Shown: positions 25,755 through 37,338 of the stretch, piece after piece
How the letters are laid out: each line of letters begins with the position of its first letter
How positions within the stretch are numbered: the first letter of the stretch is position 1
Source: Tritrichomonas foetus
Lineage: Eukaryota > Parabasalia > Tritrichomonadida > Tritrichomonadidae
DNA: 43,737 nt
Direction of reading: 5' to 3'
Assembly (NCBI GenBank): GCA_001839685.1
Contig: MLAK01000954.1
Span: 1-43,737 of the forward strand
Notes under the pieces: model-generated
Seen by the model: the letters and a program-made list of their open reading frames with translations, nothing else
The model's database searches: none
What the model was told of the DNA's origin: nothing
Translations under genes and position numbers: made by a program

Positions 25755-28700
25755 ATGGGAGACCTTTTCAAGCAGAAAAGAGATATCATACGAAGTATAC
25801 TTTTAGAGGAGGAATTCAAAAATAAACTTTTAGCACAAAAAGCGGCAGATTTTATATTAAATATAAATCGTAATCTTGAACATCACAGAGAAATAATCAA
25901 CAGCATTAATATTGAGCAATTTTATAATTTAAATTTGATTCGTACGAATGCCTTTTATCATGAAGCATTTCTGATATTAATTTCAGAAGAAATGAACACA
26001 TCAGATTTGCTTGAATTTTTTCGAATGCCAAAGGTATATCTATCTTCATTAATTACAAGTAATGATATCCTTAATTGTAATCTCAATGTATTTATTCAAA
26101 AATATCTTTCCTTCATTAGAAAGAAAATTAAAGATCCCATCGAGAAGTATTATTTTCTATCAAATCAAAAAATCTTGGAAAATGATTGGAGAGTTTATCT
26201 TGAATCTAATTTTGAGGAAAAAGATAAATTACTAACTTCTAATTTTGGCAATATTATTAAAATAATCAATGAATATGAAATAGTATATTCGTTGAAAACA
26301 GTTTCAGATATTTTTGTAAATCATTTGGATTATTTTTGTGAAACTGATGATTCAAAACTCATTCAAAATAGTTTTTCGAAAATGATATTTCCAATGAAAC
26401 TAATGGATGAAATGAAAAATATTCAAGTTTCAAATCAATCATTTTTTGATTTTTGCCAAAATACGAAAGTCGAAGATGCAATTTTTATTCAGGAGTACCC
26501 TATTCAATTAGTGAAACTGGCTGGTGGTTGTCCAATATTTTTTGCTAAAGGTCTAGAAATGTTATTTAAAGATTTTTCTGAATGGATTTCAGATCCATCT
26601 CAAATGAACATATCCGTTGATCCAATTTCCTTAATTGTCAAAGTAATAAGTGATGATAAGCTAATAAACGATTTATTAAGTGACGTTTATTTAAAAGTAT
26701 CACTGAGTGAAAAAGATGAAGCTTTAAAAGATTTTCTTCATATTTCCACAATTATTAAATATTCCGAATCAAAATTGAATAATGGATTAAGTGGATACTT
26801 TTCTTATGGTATCGGTCAATATATTATTGCTTTTAATAATGGAATTTATGCAGATGAATCCAAATTTTTAAACTTGTTCAAGAATTTTCTCAATCATAAA
26901 AATAGTATAAATTCCATTATTAATGGTTTCACTAACAACGAAAATCAGCATTTTTATATAGCTGATATTAAAATTGCGTATTATACTCAAATGTTTTCTC
27001 TGGCATGGAGAATTAGTCACAAAAATCGAATTTGGCTTGCAATGAACTATGATTTTGATAACATTGTTTTTATTTATAGTGCCATTAATTTGGCATCATT
27101 GAAGTTGAATATGTCAATCGAAGATAATTCGCAAAACTCTAAATCATTAGAGAAAAAATTTGTGAAGTTCTATCAACGATGTGAAGAACTTCTTGCAGAA
27201 ATCGATATTTTGTATAAATATAATTATTTTAATGATGAAACAGATGAAAATTCGGAATTAATTCTAACTTATTTTTCTGTTGATGATATCAAAACAATTA
27301 AAAAAGACATACAAAAATACCGATCTATACGTGAACTAATTGAAAAATCATTGAGTTTACATAATAAACTTGATTTTAATACAGCTCAAAGCTCAAATGA
27401 TCGTGATTCACTTTCATTTTTATCAAAAGATCATTTATGTCAACTTTTTTTCTCGACAAAAGAGATATTTAATTCAATTATGGAAACCATTAACACTCCT
27501 GATATTCAATATCCAAATAATGAAGATAATTTTCATACCTTTTTGAATCGATGTGAAAAAATATTTAATAGTATTAATATTACTCAATCTTTCAATGATG
27601 TAATTCCGGAATTTGAAAGTATTATGTGGGAATTGAGTGATAATACAAAGAAATTATTCGAAAGTATAAATAAGTCATTGATTAATCCAATTGAAATAAC
27701 ACCCAAAGCAAATAATGACCAAAACACACTTTTACAAAAATTAACGGGACTAACAATTTTATTATTAATTAATCCACCTGATTACATTGTTCCTATGCCT
27801 AATCAATTTCTTATGTGTTCATTAGAAGTCTCAACAACAAGAATAAAAATATTTTTTGATTATTTTATTTATGTAAATAATCATCGAGAAAATTGCCATA
27901 ATCCAATTAAATTTGTTTTAATTGATCCACAGCATCTATCGCATGAAAATTATCAACTCCTCCAGGAAAGAATGAAACATATCAGTTATTTGCCAACACG
28001 TTCTGCACGTTTAGTAATATTAACTACAACTAGTTCAGTTCTTCATAAAAGCAATAATGAAGATATCATTCAAACTTTCCACAATTTATTTAAAGAATAT
28101 TATATAACCAAATTTAGTGAATATTGTGAATATGGAGGCTTTGCAAAATCTTTATTTTTTCGTGCAAATGAATATCATGAATTTAATCCGTTAAGAATTC
28201 CATCATATTTCATCTATACACAACAACCACGCACAGGAAAAACTCAATTTATTATGAAATATATATTTAATAATTATGATAAGCATACATATCATAAAAT
28301 ACTGATTGAAGCTAATATTTCACTATCTGATTTAATAGACAAGCTTAATTATACTTTACATGTACATTGCGGAGAAGAATACAAGCGGTGCATTCATTTT
28401 TCAATTGAAGGTGAAATTAACAGCACTTTTTGCTTCTATATCATGCAATTACTACTTTTTCATAATTTAAATGATGGAACCTCACTTCCCTTTATTGTAA
28501 AACCAAATATGGTATTCTTTTTTGAATTTGGTGCGAATAAGCATTACAATAAAGAAAATTTCATGAAAAAGCTATTTCCAATTGGTCAATTCATGATGGA
28601 TCTTCAAATTGACACAATTTCCAATGCTGATCTCTTTTCATTATCAGAATATGTTGTTCGTACAAATGTTGATTGTTCAGTTGATGCTTCTGCTGGAATT

Positions 28701-30494
28701 TCACACTCGGAAATTCATAAACTTGATATTCAAAATAACCGAATTTCTGGAAATGCAATGAGAAACATTATAGCAAATATGGACGCTCAAACAAAAATTA
28801 AGAAAATTTCTAACTTTGATGGAACTCGTGGTTTTAGACGGAAGCAATCATTAATTGATGCTGCTGCCATTATTAAAATTTATAATTCTAATTTTGCCAC
28901 AGAAAAAGACATTGGTGATTTTGTAAAATCTGCAGATGAAACTCGGTTTTCAATATTAAAAGAAGATTTTTATAGATACATTGATGAATTAGTTAGAAAT
29001 CCAAAGGAAATATTCTATACTATTGCGGAATTAATATCAAAACCAAATCTTATTTTTTCTATATATGAAACAAAAATTTTCCCGAATAATTATGTGTTTC
29101 CTGACAAAAATCATGTTCCAATATCACAAGTTTGTGATGTTGCCTGCTTTATATCAAGACATAAATATACATTTCTGAGATTTAATAAGTTAAATAGAGT
29201 TAAAGCACTTCCACTTTTATTAAATTCTTTGTTTTATACAGCTTTAATAAATTGTGGGATCCCTCTCTCGTTAAATAACCAATTCACTGAAAATAGATTA
29301 GAAATAATTGAAAAAATTCATGATAACCCAAAAATAATTACATTGCTAACTTCTCATCCTGATGAAAATTATAATTTTTATACTTCATTTATTGGTCAAA
29401 AAAATAAAAGTGAAGCTTTCCAACCTCAGATAATCAAAGAACAGAAAATTTTTAATGTAATAAATGAAATTGATGAACCAAAATTACTTGAAAGATTACT
29501 TACAGTTTTTCCTTTTTCACAAACTTACGATCAGCTATTGAAGCAAACTATGAAATATAAATGGTTAAATAGTGCAGAAAAAGATTATTCGGAAGAATAT
29601 ATCACAAACTTTATTTTAAAAAAGCATATGAATGAGAAATCAAAATATTCCACAAAAGAAGATTTTATTAAAGAAAAAATCAATAATGATCAATTGCAAT
29701 TGCTCGATGTTGATAAAATTAAAAAATCACTTAAGAAAAAATTTTCAAAAATCTTCAAAAATGATGAAAAATACAGTTACTATAAGAAACATTATATCAA
29801 AAAGGCAAATAGACATATAAAAAAATTTATTGACGAATTATTTAAATCTGCGAAAGTTTATTCTGACTCAATTGACACATTATCCCAATTAATGATCAAT
29901 AATTTAAATGCATTTATCAACAATATTACTAATTATGTAGATGAAATATACAATATCTTAAAACCTGGAAGTAATAATGAAGCTGATTTGTATAGTTCAA
30001 TCGAAACTCTTCTGAAAGAAATCGTAAAGAAGCTGATTCATTTAATCAAACATAGAAAAAATAAAATTTGTACTAAAGAAGTTAATTTTAAGAAAGTTCT
30101 TGAATACTGTAATGATTGGGTGATGTATAGCAACTTTGATGAACTTCAAAATGTAATGGATGATATGAAAGATGAAAATTTCAAAGATAAATATAATTTT
30201 AATACAGTTTATAATTGTATTTATAGGAAAGTGGTGAATGAATCCATGATTCCTGGGTATTCTATAACGACACATAATATAAATCGATTATTACATATAA
30301 AATATAGAATTGATTCTAACTTACCGATTATTTTAATGGGTGAAACAGGTACAGGAAAAACATATACTATTAATTTTATTTCTCAATTATTATCTTCTGA
30401 AGATAAAGCAATGAATAGTGGTTCCTCAAAAATATTTTCTTTAACATGTGATGGAGGTACAACCTCACGAATAATTTTTGATTTTGTTACATAA
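25755..30494 (+). CDS. RNF213-like gene, part 1 (1579 codons to first in-frame TAA)
   Basis: This part starts at ATG (MGDLFKQKRDI). The first 800 residues are helical with no recognised motif. A degenerate P-loop, QPRTGKT, is at 824-830 (28224-28244); its first Gly is replaced by Gln. A consensus P-loop, GETGTGKT, is at 1529-1536 (30339-30362) and is followed by the family segment DGGTTSRIIFDFV. The frame then stops at TAA, before the Walker B of the same AAA module. Protein made from this part alone would have an incomplete AAA module. Confidence 0.8.
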   Translation: MGDLFKQKRDIIRSILLEEEFKNKLLAQKAADFILNINRNLEHHREIINSINIEQFYNLNLIRTNAFYHEAFLILISEEMNTSDLLEFFRMPKVYLSSLITSNDILNCNLNVFIQKYLSFIRKKIKDPIEKYYFLSNQKILENDWRVYLESNFEEKDKLLTSNFGNIIKIINEYEIVYSLKTVSDIFVNHLDYFCETDDSKLIQNSFSKMIFPMKLMDEMKNIQVSNQSFFDFCQNTKVEDAIFIQEYPIQLVKLAGGCPIFFAKGLEMLFKDFSEWISDPSQMNISVDPISLIVKVISDDKLINDLLSDVYLKVSLSEKDEALKDFLHISTIIKYSESKLNNGLSGYFSYGIGQYIIAFNNGIYADESKFLNLFKNFLNHKNSINSIINGFTNNENQHFYIADIKIAYYTQMFSLAWRISHKNRIWLAMNYDFDNIVFIYSAINLASLKLNMSIEDNSQNSKSLEKKFVKFYQRCEELLAEIDILYKYNYFNDETDENSELILTYFSVDDIKTIKKDIQKYRSIRELIEKSLSLHNKLDFNTAQSSNDRDSLSFLSKDHLCQLFFSTKEIFNSIMETINTPDIQYPNNEDNFHTFLNRCEKIFNSINITQSFNDVIPEFESIMWELSDNTKKLFESINKSLINPIEITPKANNDQNTLLQKLTGLTILLLINPPDYIVPMPNQFLMCSLEVSTTRIKIFFDYFIYVNNHRENCHNPIKFVLIDPQHLSHENYQLLQERMKHISYLPTRSARLVILTTTSSVLHKSNNEDIIQTFHNLFKEYYITKFSEYCEYGGFAKSLFFRANEYHEFNPLRIPSYFIYTQQPRTGKTQFIMKYIFNNYDKHTYHKILIEANISLSDLIDKLNYTLHVHCGEEYKRCIHFSIEGEINSTFCFYIMQLLLFHNLNDGTSLPFIVKPNMVFFFEFGANKHYNKENFMKKLFPIGQFMMDLQIDTISNADLFSLSEYVVRTNVDCSVDASAGISHSEIHKLDIQNNRISGNAMRNIIANMDAQTKIKKISNFDGTRGFRRKQSLIDAAAIIKIYNSNFATEKDIGDFVKSADETRFSILKEDFYRYIDELVRNPKEIFYTIAELISKPNLIFSIYETKIFPNNYVFPDKNHVPISQVCDVACFISRHKYTFLRFNKLNRVKALPLLLNSLFYTALINCGIPLSLNNQFTENRLEIIEKIHDNPKIITLLTSHPDENYNFYTSFIGQKNKSEAFQPQIIKEQKIFNVINEIDEPKLLERLLTVFPFSQTYDQLLKQTMKYKWLNSAEKDYSEEYITNFILKKHMNEKSKYSTKEDFIKEKINNDQLQLLDVDKIKKSLKKKFSKIFKNDEKYSYYKKHYIKKANRHIKKFIDELFKSAKVYSDSIDTLSQLMINNLNAFINNITNYVDEIYNILKPGSNNEADLYSSIETLLKEIVKKLIHLIKHRKNKICTKEVNFKKVLEYCNDWVMYSNFDELQNVMDDMKDENFKDKYNFNTVYNCIYRKVVNESMIPGYSITTHNINRLLHIKYRIDSNLPIILMGETGTGKTYTINFISQLLSSEDKAMNSGSSKIFSLTCDGGTTSRIIFDFVT

Positions 30495-31421
30495 CGAATC
30501 CGAACTTTTAATCAAAGCTTCTATAAAACAACTAATCTAATATTCTTTTTTGATGAAGTTAATACTGCTCCATGTCAGTGGTTCATAAAAGAACTAATAA
30601 TCGATCGATTTTTAGATGGTGTTCCCCTCCCTGAATATGTGAAATTTATTTGTGCTGTGAACCCAAAGCGCGAAATGCCTAAAAAAGTTGAACAAAGAAT
30701 GCAAGGATTAATTATTAAAGCAATTGGTAAAGATGAGCTCCGTCGTTTAGTTTATAAAGTTCATGAAATGCCAAATTCTTTTATTCCATATATTTTACCT
30801 GCTGATCCATCTCGCAAGCTTAATGAAAATCAAAGCATTGACGATTTATCAAATTATTCAATGTATGAAATTGAACTTGATAAAATTATTAAATTGAGAC
30901 TTGAAAAGAAATCACCAGTTCAAGAAAATGTCATGAAAGATCATTTCTCGAGGAGATCTGATTATCAACAAGAATTTGATCATTTATTTTTCAAAAATAA
31001 TAAACTTGATCAAATTCAATGTTTTGATATAATATCGAAGTTAAATATTTTTGCACAAAGATATTTATATCAAGAATATCAAGATTATTCACTCACAAGT
31101 ATTCGTGAAGTGGAACGATGCGCATATTTAATGAGGTGGTTTTATAAATTAGTTTTACCAATTACTAATGGAAGACTTGACAATAAAAATCGATTTAAGT
31201 GTGCATTCATGCTTGCTTATTCAATTTCTTATTGGCTAAGATTAAGTGATTTTGTTCCAGAAAATCCAATCAACAAAGAAAGTCAGTCTGAAAGAAATGT
31301 TTTTCTTTCAAACGTGATCAAAATTTGGAGAAATATTCATCATAAAAGTTATAGTGAAAGTGATGATTTTACACCACCAACACTTGAAAAATGGAATGAT
31401 TTAATATATAACCAACAATAA
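30495..31421 (+). pseudogene. RNF213-like gene, part 2 (between the two in-frame TAAs)
   Basis: It continues in the same frame for 308 codons. It holds the Walker B of the first active AAA module (FFFDEVNTAP, near 30540-30570) and the lid segments FICAVNP and LRRLVYKVHEMPNSFIPYIL, typical of RNF213. The first ATG is at 30639. It ends ...CAA CAA TAA; a C-to-T change in a Gln codon would explain the stop. Confidence 0.75.
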
Positions 31422-34400
31422 TATTTTGCTGATAAATTTGTTGATGATAATGAATGTCTTTCTAAAAATAATGCCCTCTGTGAGAATATTTGGGTTGCAT
31501 TTATTTCGTTAGTAAATAATATTCCTTTATGGATTATTGGTCCTCCAGGAACATCCAAGTCTTTAGCAATCAATTTAGTTTTGTCTAAGTTAGCGAATCC
31601 ATTAGCCAGAAGTAAAGAGGATATTCTGAAAAATTTACCAAATCTGATTCATCAAACATATATGTGTTCTGATAAATCGAAGGGTGAAGCACTAATGGCA
31701 CAACTTGACCAAATTTCGGAAAAAAGCATTAACGGTAGAAATAGAATTGATCACATATGTTGTTTAGTCTTAGAAGAAATTGGACATGCTGATTTATCAC
31801 CTTATTTACCATTAAAATGTCTTCATCAGGTAATTGACAATGGCCATTTAATTCCAAAGCATTTATTTGAAGAAAGCAATCAGAGATTCATTAATTTGAA
31901 AAATATTATTAAATATAGTAAATTTTCGAATATAAGTAGTGATTTCACTTTAACAACAAACACAAGGACTGTAACTAGTATGAGAAATAAATATGCCACT
32001 TTTCATGAAAATGAAGATGAATATGCTGAAGAAGTTGATTATAATGAACGAATCCCAATTACACTAATTGGCCTATCTAACTATAAGATGGATTCTGCAA
32101 AATTGAATCGTGGTTGTCTTATTATTAGAACAAATATGGATAGTCAAGCACTGAAAAAAACTACTGTAGAAATATCTGAAGCTACTGCCAATATTATTCG
32201 TAAAAAGCAAAATGAAAGCGGAGAAAAAACAATAGATTATACCAATTATAATTCGATTCTCAAAGCCGCAATTGAAGGAGCCACAGAAGGTTACTACAAT
32301 CAAATTAAAAATGATAATAATGCACCTGAGTATAGAATTAGTCGTTATATCGGACTTCGTGACTTATATGGATTTGTGAGGCAATTCACTCGATTTTTCT
32401 ACGAAATAATTTCACACTATATATCGAAGAATTTGAATAATGATGAATTCATCAGTGAATATCAAAAATGTTTACTGATGATAATTTATAGAAACTTTAG
32501 TGGATATCCATTTCCAACTATTTTAATGACAAAAGCATTTTCAAAATGTATTTTGGAAAGTATGAGATTGTCAATGGAAAAAATAACCAATTCTAATAAC
32601 ATCTTATTGGATATGATAAGCTCTCTTTCCATTAATACCTTTTCCATACCTGCAATAGATATCATTGAAGATAACTTGAAAGTTATTCCAGAAAGAAATG
32701 TTAAATCACCATTCATGCGACATCTTTTGATTTATACAGAAAATAATAGCGCAATGACTCTGTTAAATAATGAAATTAAATCAAAAATATCTTACATTTT
32801 TTATCCTGATAATATGTCAAGTTATCCTGATGATGAATGGATCACCAATGAAATCAAAATTCTTGCAAATGCAATGAAAGTTGGCAGTACTGTAATGTTC
32901 TTAGGATCGCATCCAATGTTTAATGGTTTATATGATGTTTTCAATCTTAGATATCAACAAATTAGAGGTAAAAATTTTGCTCATGTTTCTTTCAATGGTG
33001 ATTCTTTTCCTACTGAAGTTCATCATCAATTTCGTGCAATTATTGTTGTTAATTCTCAAGTTTATGAGACAGTATTACATGATCCATTCTTAAATAGATT
33101 CGAAGCAATCCATCTGACATATGATTCCTTAAGTGATGAAGCATCCAAAATCAAAGATAAAATTCGAGAAATCATGCCTCCAGAAAATATTCGCCTGAAA
33201 AATATAAACAATAAAATTCACGAAGTTCAATTTAAATCAATTATGTATATCAATAAATTATTTGGCATAACTGATGATGCTATAAATCCAATGTTCTTCT
33301 TAAATAAAATGCCTTCAGAAATATTGTATCTAATTTACTTACAATACATAAAGAATTATGATTCAAAATTCTTAAGTTCATTCTCAAACAGTATTTTCGT
33401 ATATACAACAGGTCTACATTCAACTTTGCCTCATTTATTACAATACTATGATTTGTTAAGTCAAAGTCAAGATAATTTTCATCAAGTCTTTCATGATCCA
33501 ATTGAAAAACTATTTCATAACTTGTGGATTACTAAAAATTCAATGAAAGGGATTCAAACAGTTGTTCTTGTCCCAAATATTGAAGATGTAGAAAGTATAA
33601 ATAATGCATTATCTCATTATTTTTATGGAATAAAGAATTTGAAAACAGAATTTGTTATACATCTTGAAATCGACAAGGTTACTAAAGCGTTTATTTTCCA
33701 AACAAAATCCAATAAATCATTTTCAATAGAGTTTAAATATACAATTAAAACAGATCCATTAGGAAATTCTAAAGTTGTTTATTCTTTAGAAGGAAATCTA
33801 ATTCATTTTGAGAATTCTAATCAGCAAGAAAGAATATTAATTGATTCAATAGAACATTTTATCGTTTCAGGAATTGTTCGAAAAGTAAATCTAAGATGTT
33901 TCTCAAAAAATATTGAAAATAAATCTAATTTATGTATTACAATTTATTGCACTGGTAATGAATTTGCTATTGAAAGTTTTATTTCTGCAACAATTAATTC
34001 ATCAATTCCATTAAAAGCTTATTATCAAAGTGACTTTTTGGATCCAATCAATTCAAAATCTATTTATCATATTATTCGAAACTATTGTTATAATGAAATG
34101 AATACAATTATCTTTATTAGTAGGCTCTACAGTTATAACAGTGAATATTTTACTCGATTTGCACATTTGCAGTTTGAACTTCAAAATATTCGAGAAAAAT
34201 GCGGATTATTATATAAACCATCAACCATTCATACTCTGTTTTTAATTAGTATGAATGATGTCAATAGAAGCAATTCATTTCATGAAAATGAAAGAAATGA
34301 TACCAAATATTTAATTCAAACACCCGAATGGCCAATTATTTATCTTGATAAACTTGTTAATTCTTCATTTATTCCAAAGGAAGATGAGAATGAATATAAT

Positions 34401-35303
34401 TCTCATTATTTAGGAAGTATTGATATTCGTACATTATTATATGAATCATTAAATACCATTTTCAACACCAAAATAGATAAAGAATTTTACATAAAAAGTT
34501 CAGTACTTAAAGGAATAATTCAACTCTTTAACCAAGAAGATTCAGGAATTATTATGAAACATATTTCAAATGAACTTTTCATAAATTATCTCATTGATAG
34601 TTTCGATAAAGTGATTACAGAAAGCCAAACACTTAAATCAACCTTAAATGATGGGGAAAACTCAATGATTTTTAAATTACTTCCATTTTTAACAAATGAT
34701 TATCCTGATTCTTTACTTGAATATATTTCTTCAAATGTTACAAACAAAATTTCATACTCACTGACCATTTTTATCCGTGATATTTTTAATGCTCAAAAAT
34801 TTGAAAATAATTTTATTAATGAGAATTACATAAAGAATATTATTGGTTTTTCATCGACAAATCTAAAGAAACATCTTGCAGAAAGCAACTTTTTCTTGGA
34901 ATCTCCTCATATGTATTTCATTGAAAAAAGATATAAAAGCAGCAATCAAGAAATTGACACTAACCAATGTGTATATCAAGAAGCTGAACAACTATTACTT
35001 GAACGAAAAATGAAACTTAAAAATAATGATATGACAATTTATTCAACTAAAGAACCAAACAAAAAAATTAACGAAGATGTGAAATTAAATAAAATAATCG
35101 CAAGTGAAGCTTTTATGAATTCATATATTTTTGGAATTTTGTTACCAAACTTCAATGAAAATATTACTGATTTTACTAAAAACACGAATTTATTAAGTTT
35201 CATGAAATGCTTGGTCAATTTTACATCTGAACCTAATGATTCATTTATCGATTCAATTGTTCAACCAAATTATACAGTCACTTCAAAAACTGTGTCTTAC
35301 TAA
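31422..35303 (+). pseudogene. RNF213-like gene, part 3 (second AAA module; ends inside the transposon)
   Basis: In the same frame, this part has P-loop GPPGTSKS at 31539-31562, Walker-B-like LVLEEIG near 31764-31784, and sensor-1-like IGLSNYKMDSAKLNRG. Further on, the segment SHPMFNGLYDVFNLRYQQIRG and DPFLNRFEAI match the end of that module in RNF213. The rest is helical. The host sequence ends at 35274. The last ten codons (ACA GTC ACT ... TAA) are encoded by the transposon's left inverted repeat, which also supplies the stop. Confidence 0.8.
35273..35274. repeat. TA target-site duplication, left copy
   Basis: TA immediately before CAGTCA of the left inverted repeat; the partner copy is at 37339-37340. 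TA is the target of Tc1/mariner/pogo transposases. Confidence 0.85.
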
Positions 35304-37338
35304 AAAAAGTATGTCCCACTTTTTTATGTACGTTTAGAATTTTTTATTTTTTTCTCTCTAGTTTTGATGACGAGAAAATATGCTGACTCTCTTTCAATTG
35401 ATGATTTAGCAAGAGCAGCCCATGAGCTTCTTGGACCACGGTATGCAAGCACCCTCAAAGGACATAACGAGCTTCGGAATTGTGATCATCGATATCAACA
35501 AATATCACAAATTTTTGAGATATTTAATAATTTCGAAGACATTATTTCAGCCAAAAGGCATGTCATCACATTATTTGGAATTAGCAGAAAAATTTTTTCT
35601 CGAAGTCTTCAACAGTCCCAAAAAGACATGAAAAAAGATGGAAGACCTAAAATTTTAACTTCAGATCAGGAAAATGCAATTATTAACCAAATTCGAACAA
35701 ATGCAGTATCGTCACATCCTTTATCTCAATGTGAAGTTTTAGACTTTGCTTTAGAAAATTTTGAAATAGCGCTATCCTATTCATGGTTACATTCTTTTAT
35801 CAAAAGGCACAAAAGTGAAGTGATAAAAGCTACAGCTTCACCACAAGACTCTGCTCGCTTATTAATAAGACCTTCTACAATAACTGATTATATTGATATA
35901 TTAAAGAAAGAAGTGGCAGGTATTTGCATGGACCTGATATACAATTTTGATGAAATGGGAACATCCGAAAGGCATGAATCAAAAGTCAAAGATGTTTTAA
36001 TTCCAGCCGATATGAAAGGTCAAACCATTCATTACTCCATTAAAAGAAACCAAAAAAACATAACGCTTGTGGCATGCATTAATGGAGGCGGGGATACCGT
36101 AATGCCACTTATAGTTGATCACAGATTAAAAATTCAACCTGAAGTTACTTCATCTGGTCTCCGGCTTGATGAAGATGTCATGATTAGAAGTTCAGAATCG
36201 GGTTTTGTCAACGAGGAGCTAATTATTGAATGGCTAAACAAAAGTGTTTTTAAACATATTAACGCTTCAAGGGAATGTTTAAACGATATGGATCTTCCCG
36301 CCATAATGTTTTCTGACAATTGCTCCGCTCATACGACAGAAAGAATAAAGCAGATTTTTGCAGAAAATTTGGTAAAATTAATAACATTCCCGAGTAATTC
36401 CACTGGACTCTTTCAAATGTTAGATTTAGTAACATTTGGTATTTTAAAACGACGTAAAAAAGGTATTAAAACAGAATTCAAACAAAATTCTCAAGCTGAT
36501 ATAATAAATAAACTCATTCAGGCTTTTGAACAAGCAACAACAGGAAACACCAATCGTAAAGCTTTCTCGAGGGCTGGAATAAGACCATCAACTACTAAAT
36601 ATCCATATGTTGCAATTATTGACGAAAAAGTACTCCTTGAATCAAAAAGTGTTAAAGAGATTTTTAAAAAATTTGAAGATTCAGAATTACCAGAAGCCAA
36701 TAACAAAACAGTTGAATTTGGCTTTATAAACAAAGAATACTATGAAATAGAATTTCAAAAAAGGCAGATAGCACGTGAAAAAGCCAGAATGAAAAAGTCA
36801 ACATGCATGAAATATCGCATAAAACCAAAAATACCTAAACTTGATAAAAAATGATGAAACCTTTAACTTTACTAACATGCCACAGTGCATTTAATATAGT
36901 GGGAATGGTTCTTTCTTTGTGAACTTAAAATTAATTTATCAACTTTTATTTATTTATGCTTTAATTATAGATTTGAACGATGCTGCGACATTTTTTTTTA
37001 ATAAATGGCCAAATTACCACCTTTTAATATTTTTAGTATCCTTTTAATGAAATAAAATTAATGTAATCATAAAATAAAGTATTATGGCTATATTTAAATA
37101 ATGAAATTAAAAAATTTTAAAAAATTGTAAAATTACATATTCTTAACTTTCATTTTTTTTTTCCAAGATTTACCTTATATACATGAAGTTAGAATATAAA
37201 TAAAATAGTTATGCCATGTAAAATAGTTTAAAACAACAATGGAGTGAAAATTGAAAGCTTTTCAGACATCAAAAAAAAATTACTTTTCTAAAAGTGGGAC
37301 ATACTTTTTTAAGTGGGACACAGTTTTTGAAGTGACTG
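35275..37338. mobile_element. Complete pogo-like (Tc1/mariner superfamily) DNA transposon, 2064 bp
   Basis: The ends are inverted repeats of 49 bp (35275-35323 and 37290-37338) with three mismatches, starting CAGTCACTTC. Each contains two spaced copies of a TGTCCCACTT-type motif (in the left end the outer one is mutated to TGTCTTACTA), likely the transposase binding sites. TA flanks both ends. One intact transposase gene lies inside (35367-36854). The remaining 435 bases before the right repeat are non-coding and A/T-rich. Near-identical ends and an intact coding sequence indicate a recent insertion into the giant AAA gene. Confidence 0.92.
35367..36854 (+). CDS. Pogo-type transposase (DDE_1 family)
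   Basis: A 495-aa protein started at ATG 35367, one codon after a TTG that also opens the frame. The N-terminal part (about 40-175) contains helix-turn-helix-like segments and a GRPKIL motif resembling CENP-B/pogo DNA-binding regions. The catalytic domain has YNFDEMG with Asp195, MFSDNCSAHT with Asp317, and LFQMLDLVTFGILK with Asp353. The 35 residues between the last two acids make this DD35D, as in pogo-like elements. The C-terminus is Lys/Arg-rich and may be a nuclear localisation or DNA-binding tail. All catalytic residues are present, with no frameshift, so it looks functional. The enzyme would cut at the 49-bp ends and integrate at TA. Confidence 0.92.
   Translation: MTRKYADSLSIDDLARAAHELLGPRYASTLKGHNELRNCDHRYQQISQIFEIFNNFEDIISAKRHVITLFGISRKIFSRSLQQSQKDMKKDGRPKILTSDQENAIINQIRTNAVSSHPLSQCEVLDFALENFEIALSYSWLHSFIKRHKSEVIKATASPQDSARLLIRPSTITDYIDILKKEVAGICMDLIYNFDEMGTSERHESKVKDVLIPADMKGQTIHYSIKRNQKNITLVACINGGGDTVMPLIVDHRLKIQPEVTSSGLRLDEDVMIRSSESGFVNEELIIEWLNKSVFKHINASRECLNDMDLPAIMFSDNCSAHTTERIKQIFAENLVKLITFPSNSTGLFQMLDLVTFGILKRRKKGIKTEFKQNSQADIINKLIQAFEQATTGNTNRKAFSRAGIRPSTTKYPYVAIIDEKVLLESKSVKEIFKKFEDSELPEANNKTVEFGFINKEYYEIEFQKRQIAREKARMKKSTCMKYRIKPKIPKLDKK

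Noticed and set aside
30489..30570. An intron that would remove the TAA at 30492 (an ACTAAT-like string lies near 30530).
   Set aside because: There is no GTATGT-like donor, the string is not ACTAACNNACAG, and the sequence between the stop and 30570 stays in frame into the Walker B FFFDEVN, so it is coding.
524..31421. A reassigned genetic code in which TAA is sense.
   Set aside because: Several intact genes here (2886-3305, 4063-5145, 23882-25396) end properly at TAA at family-typical lengths.
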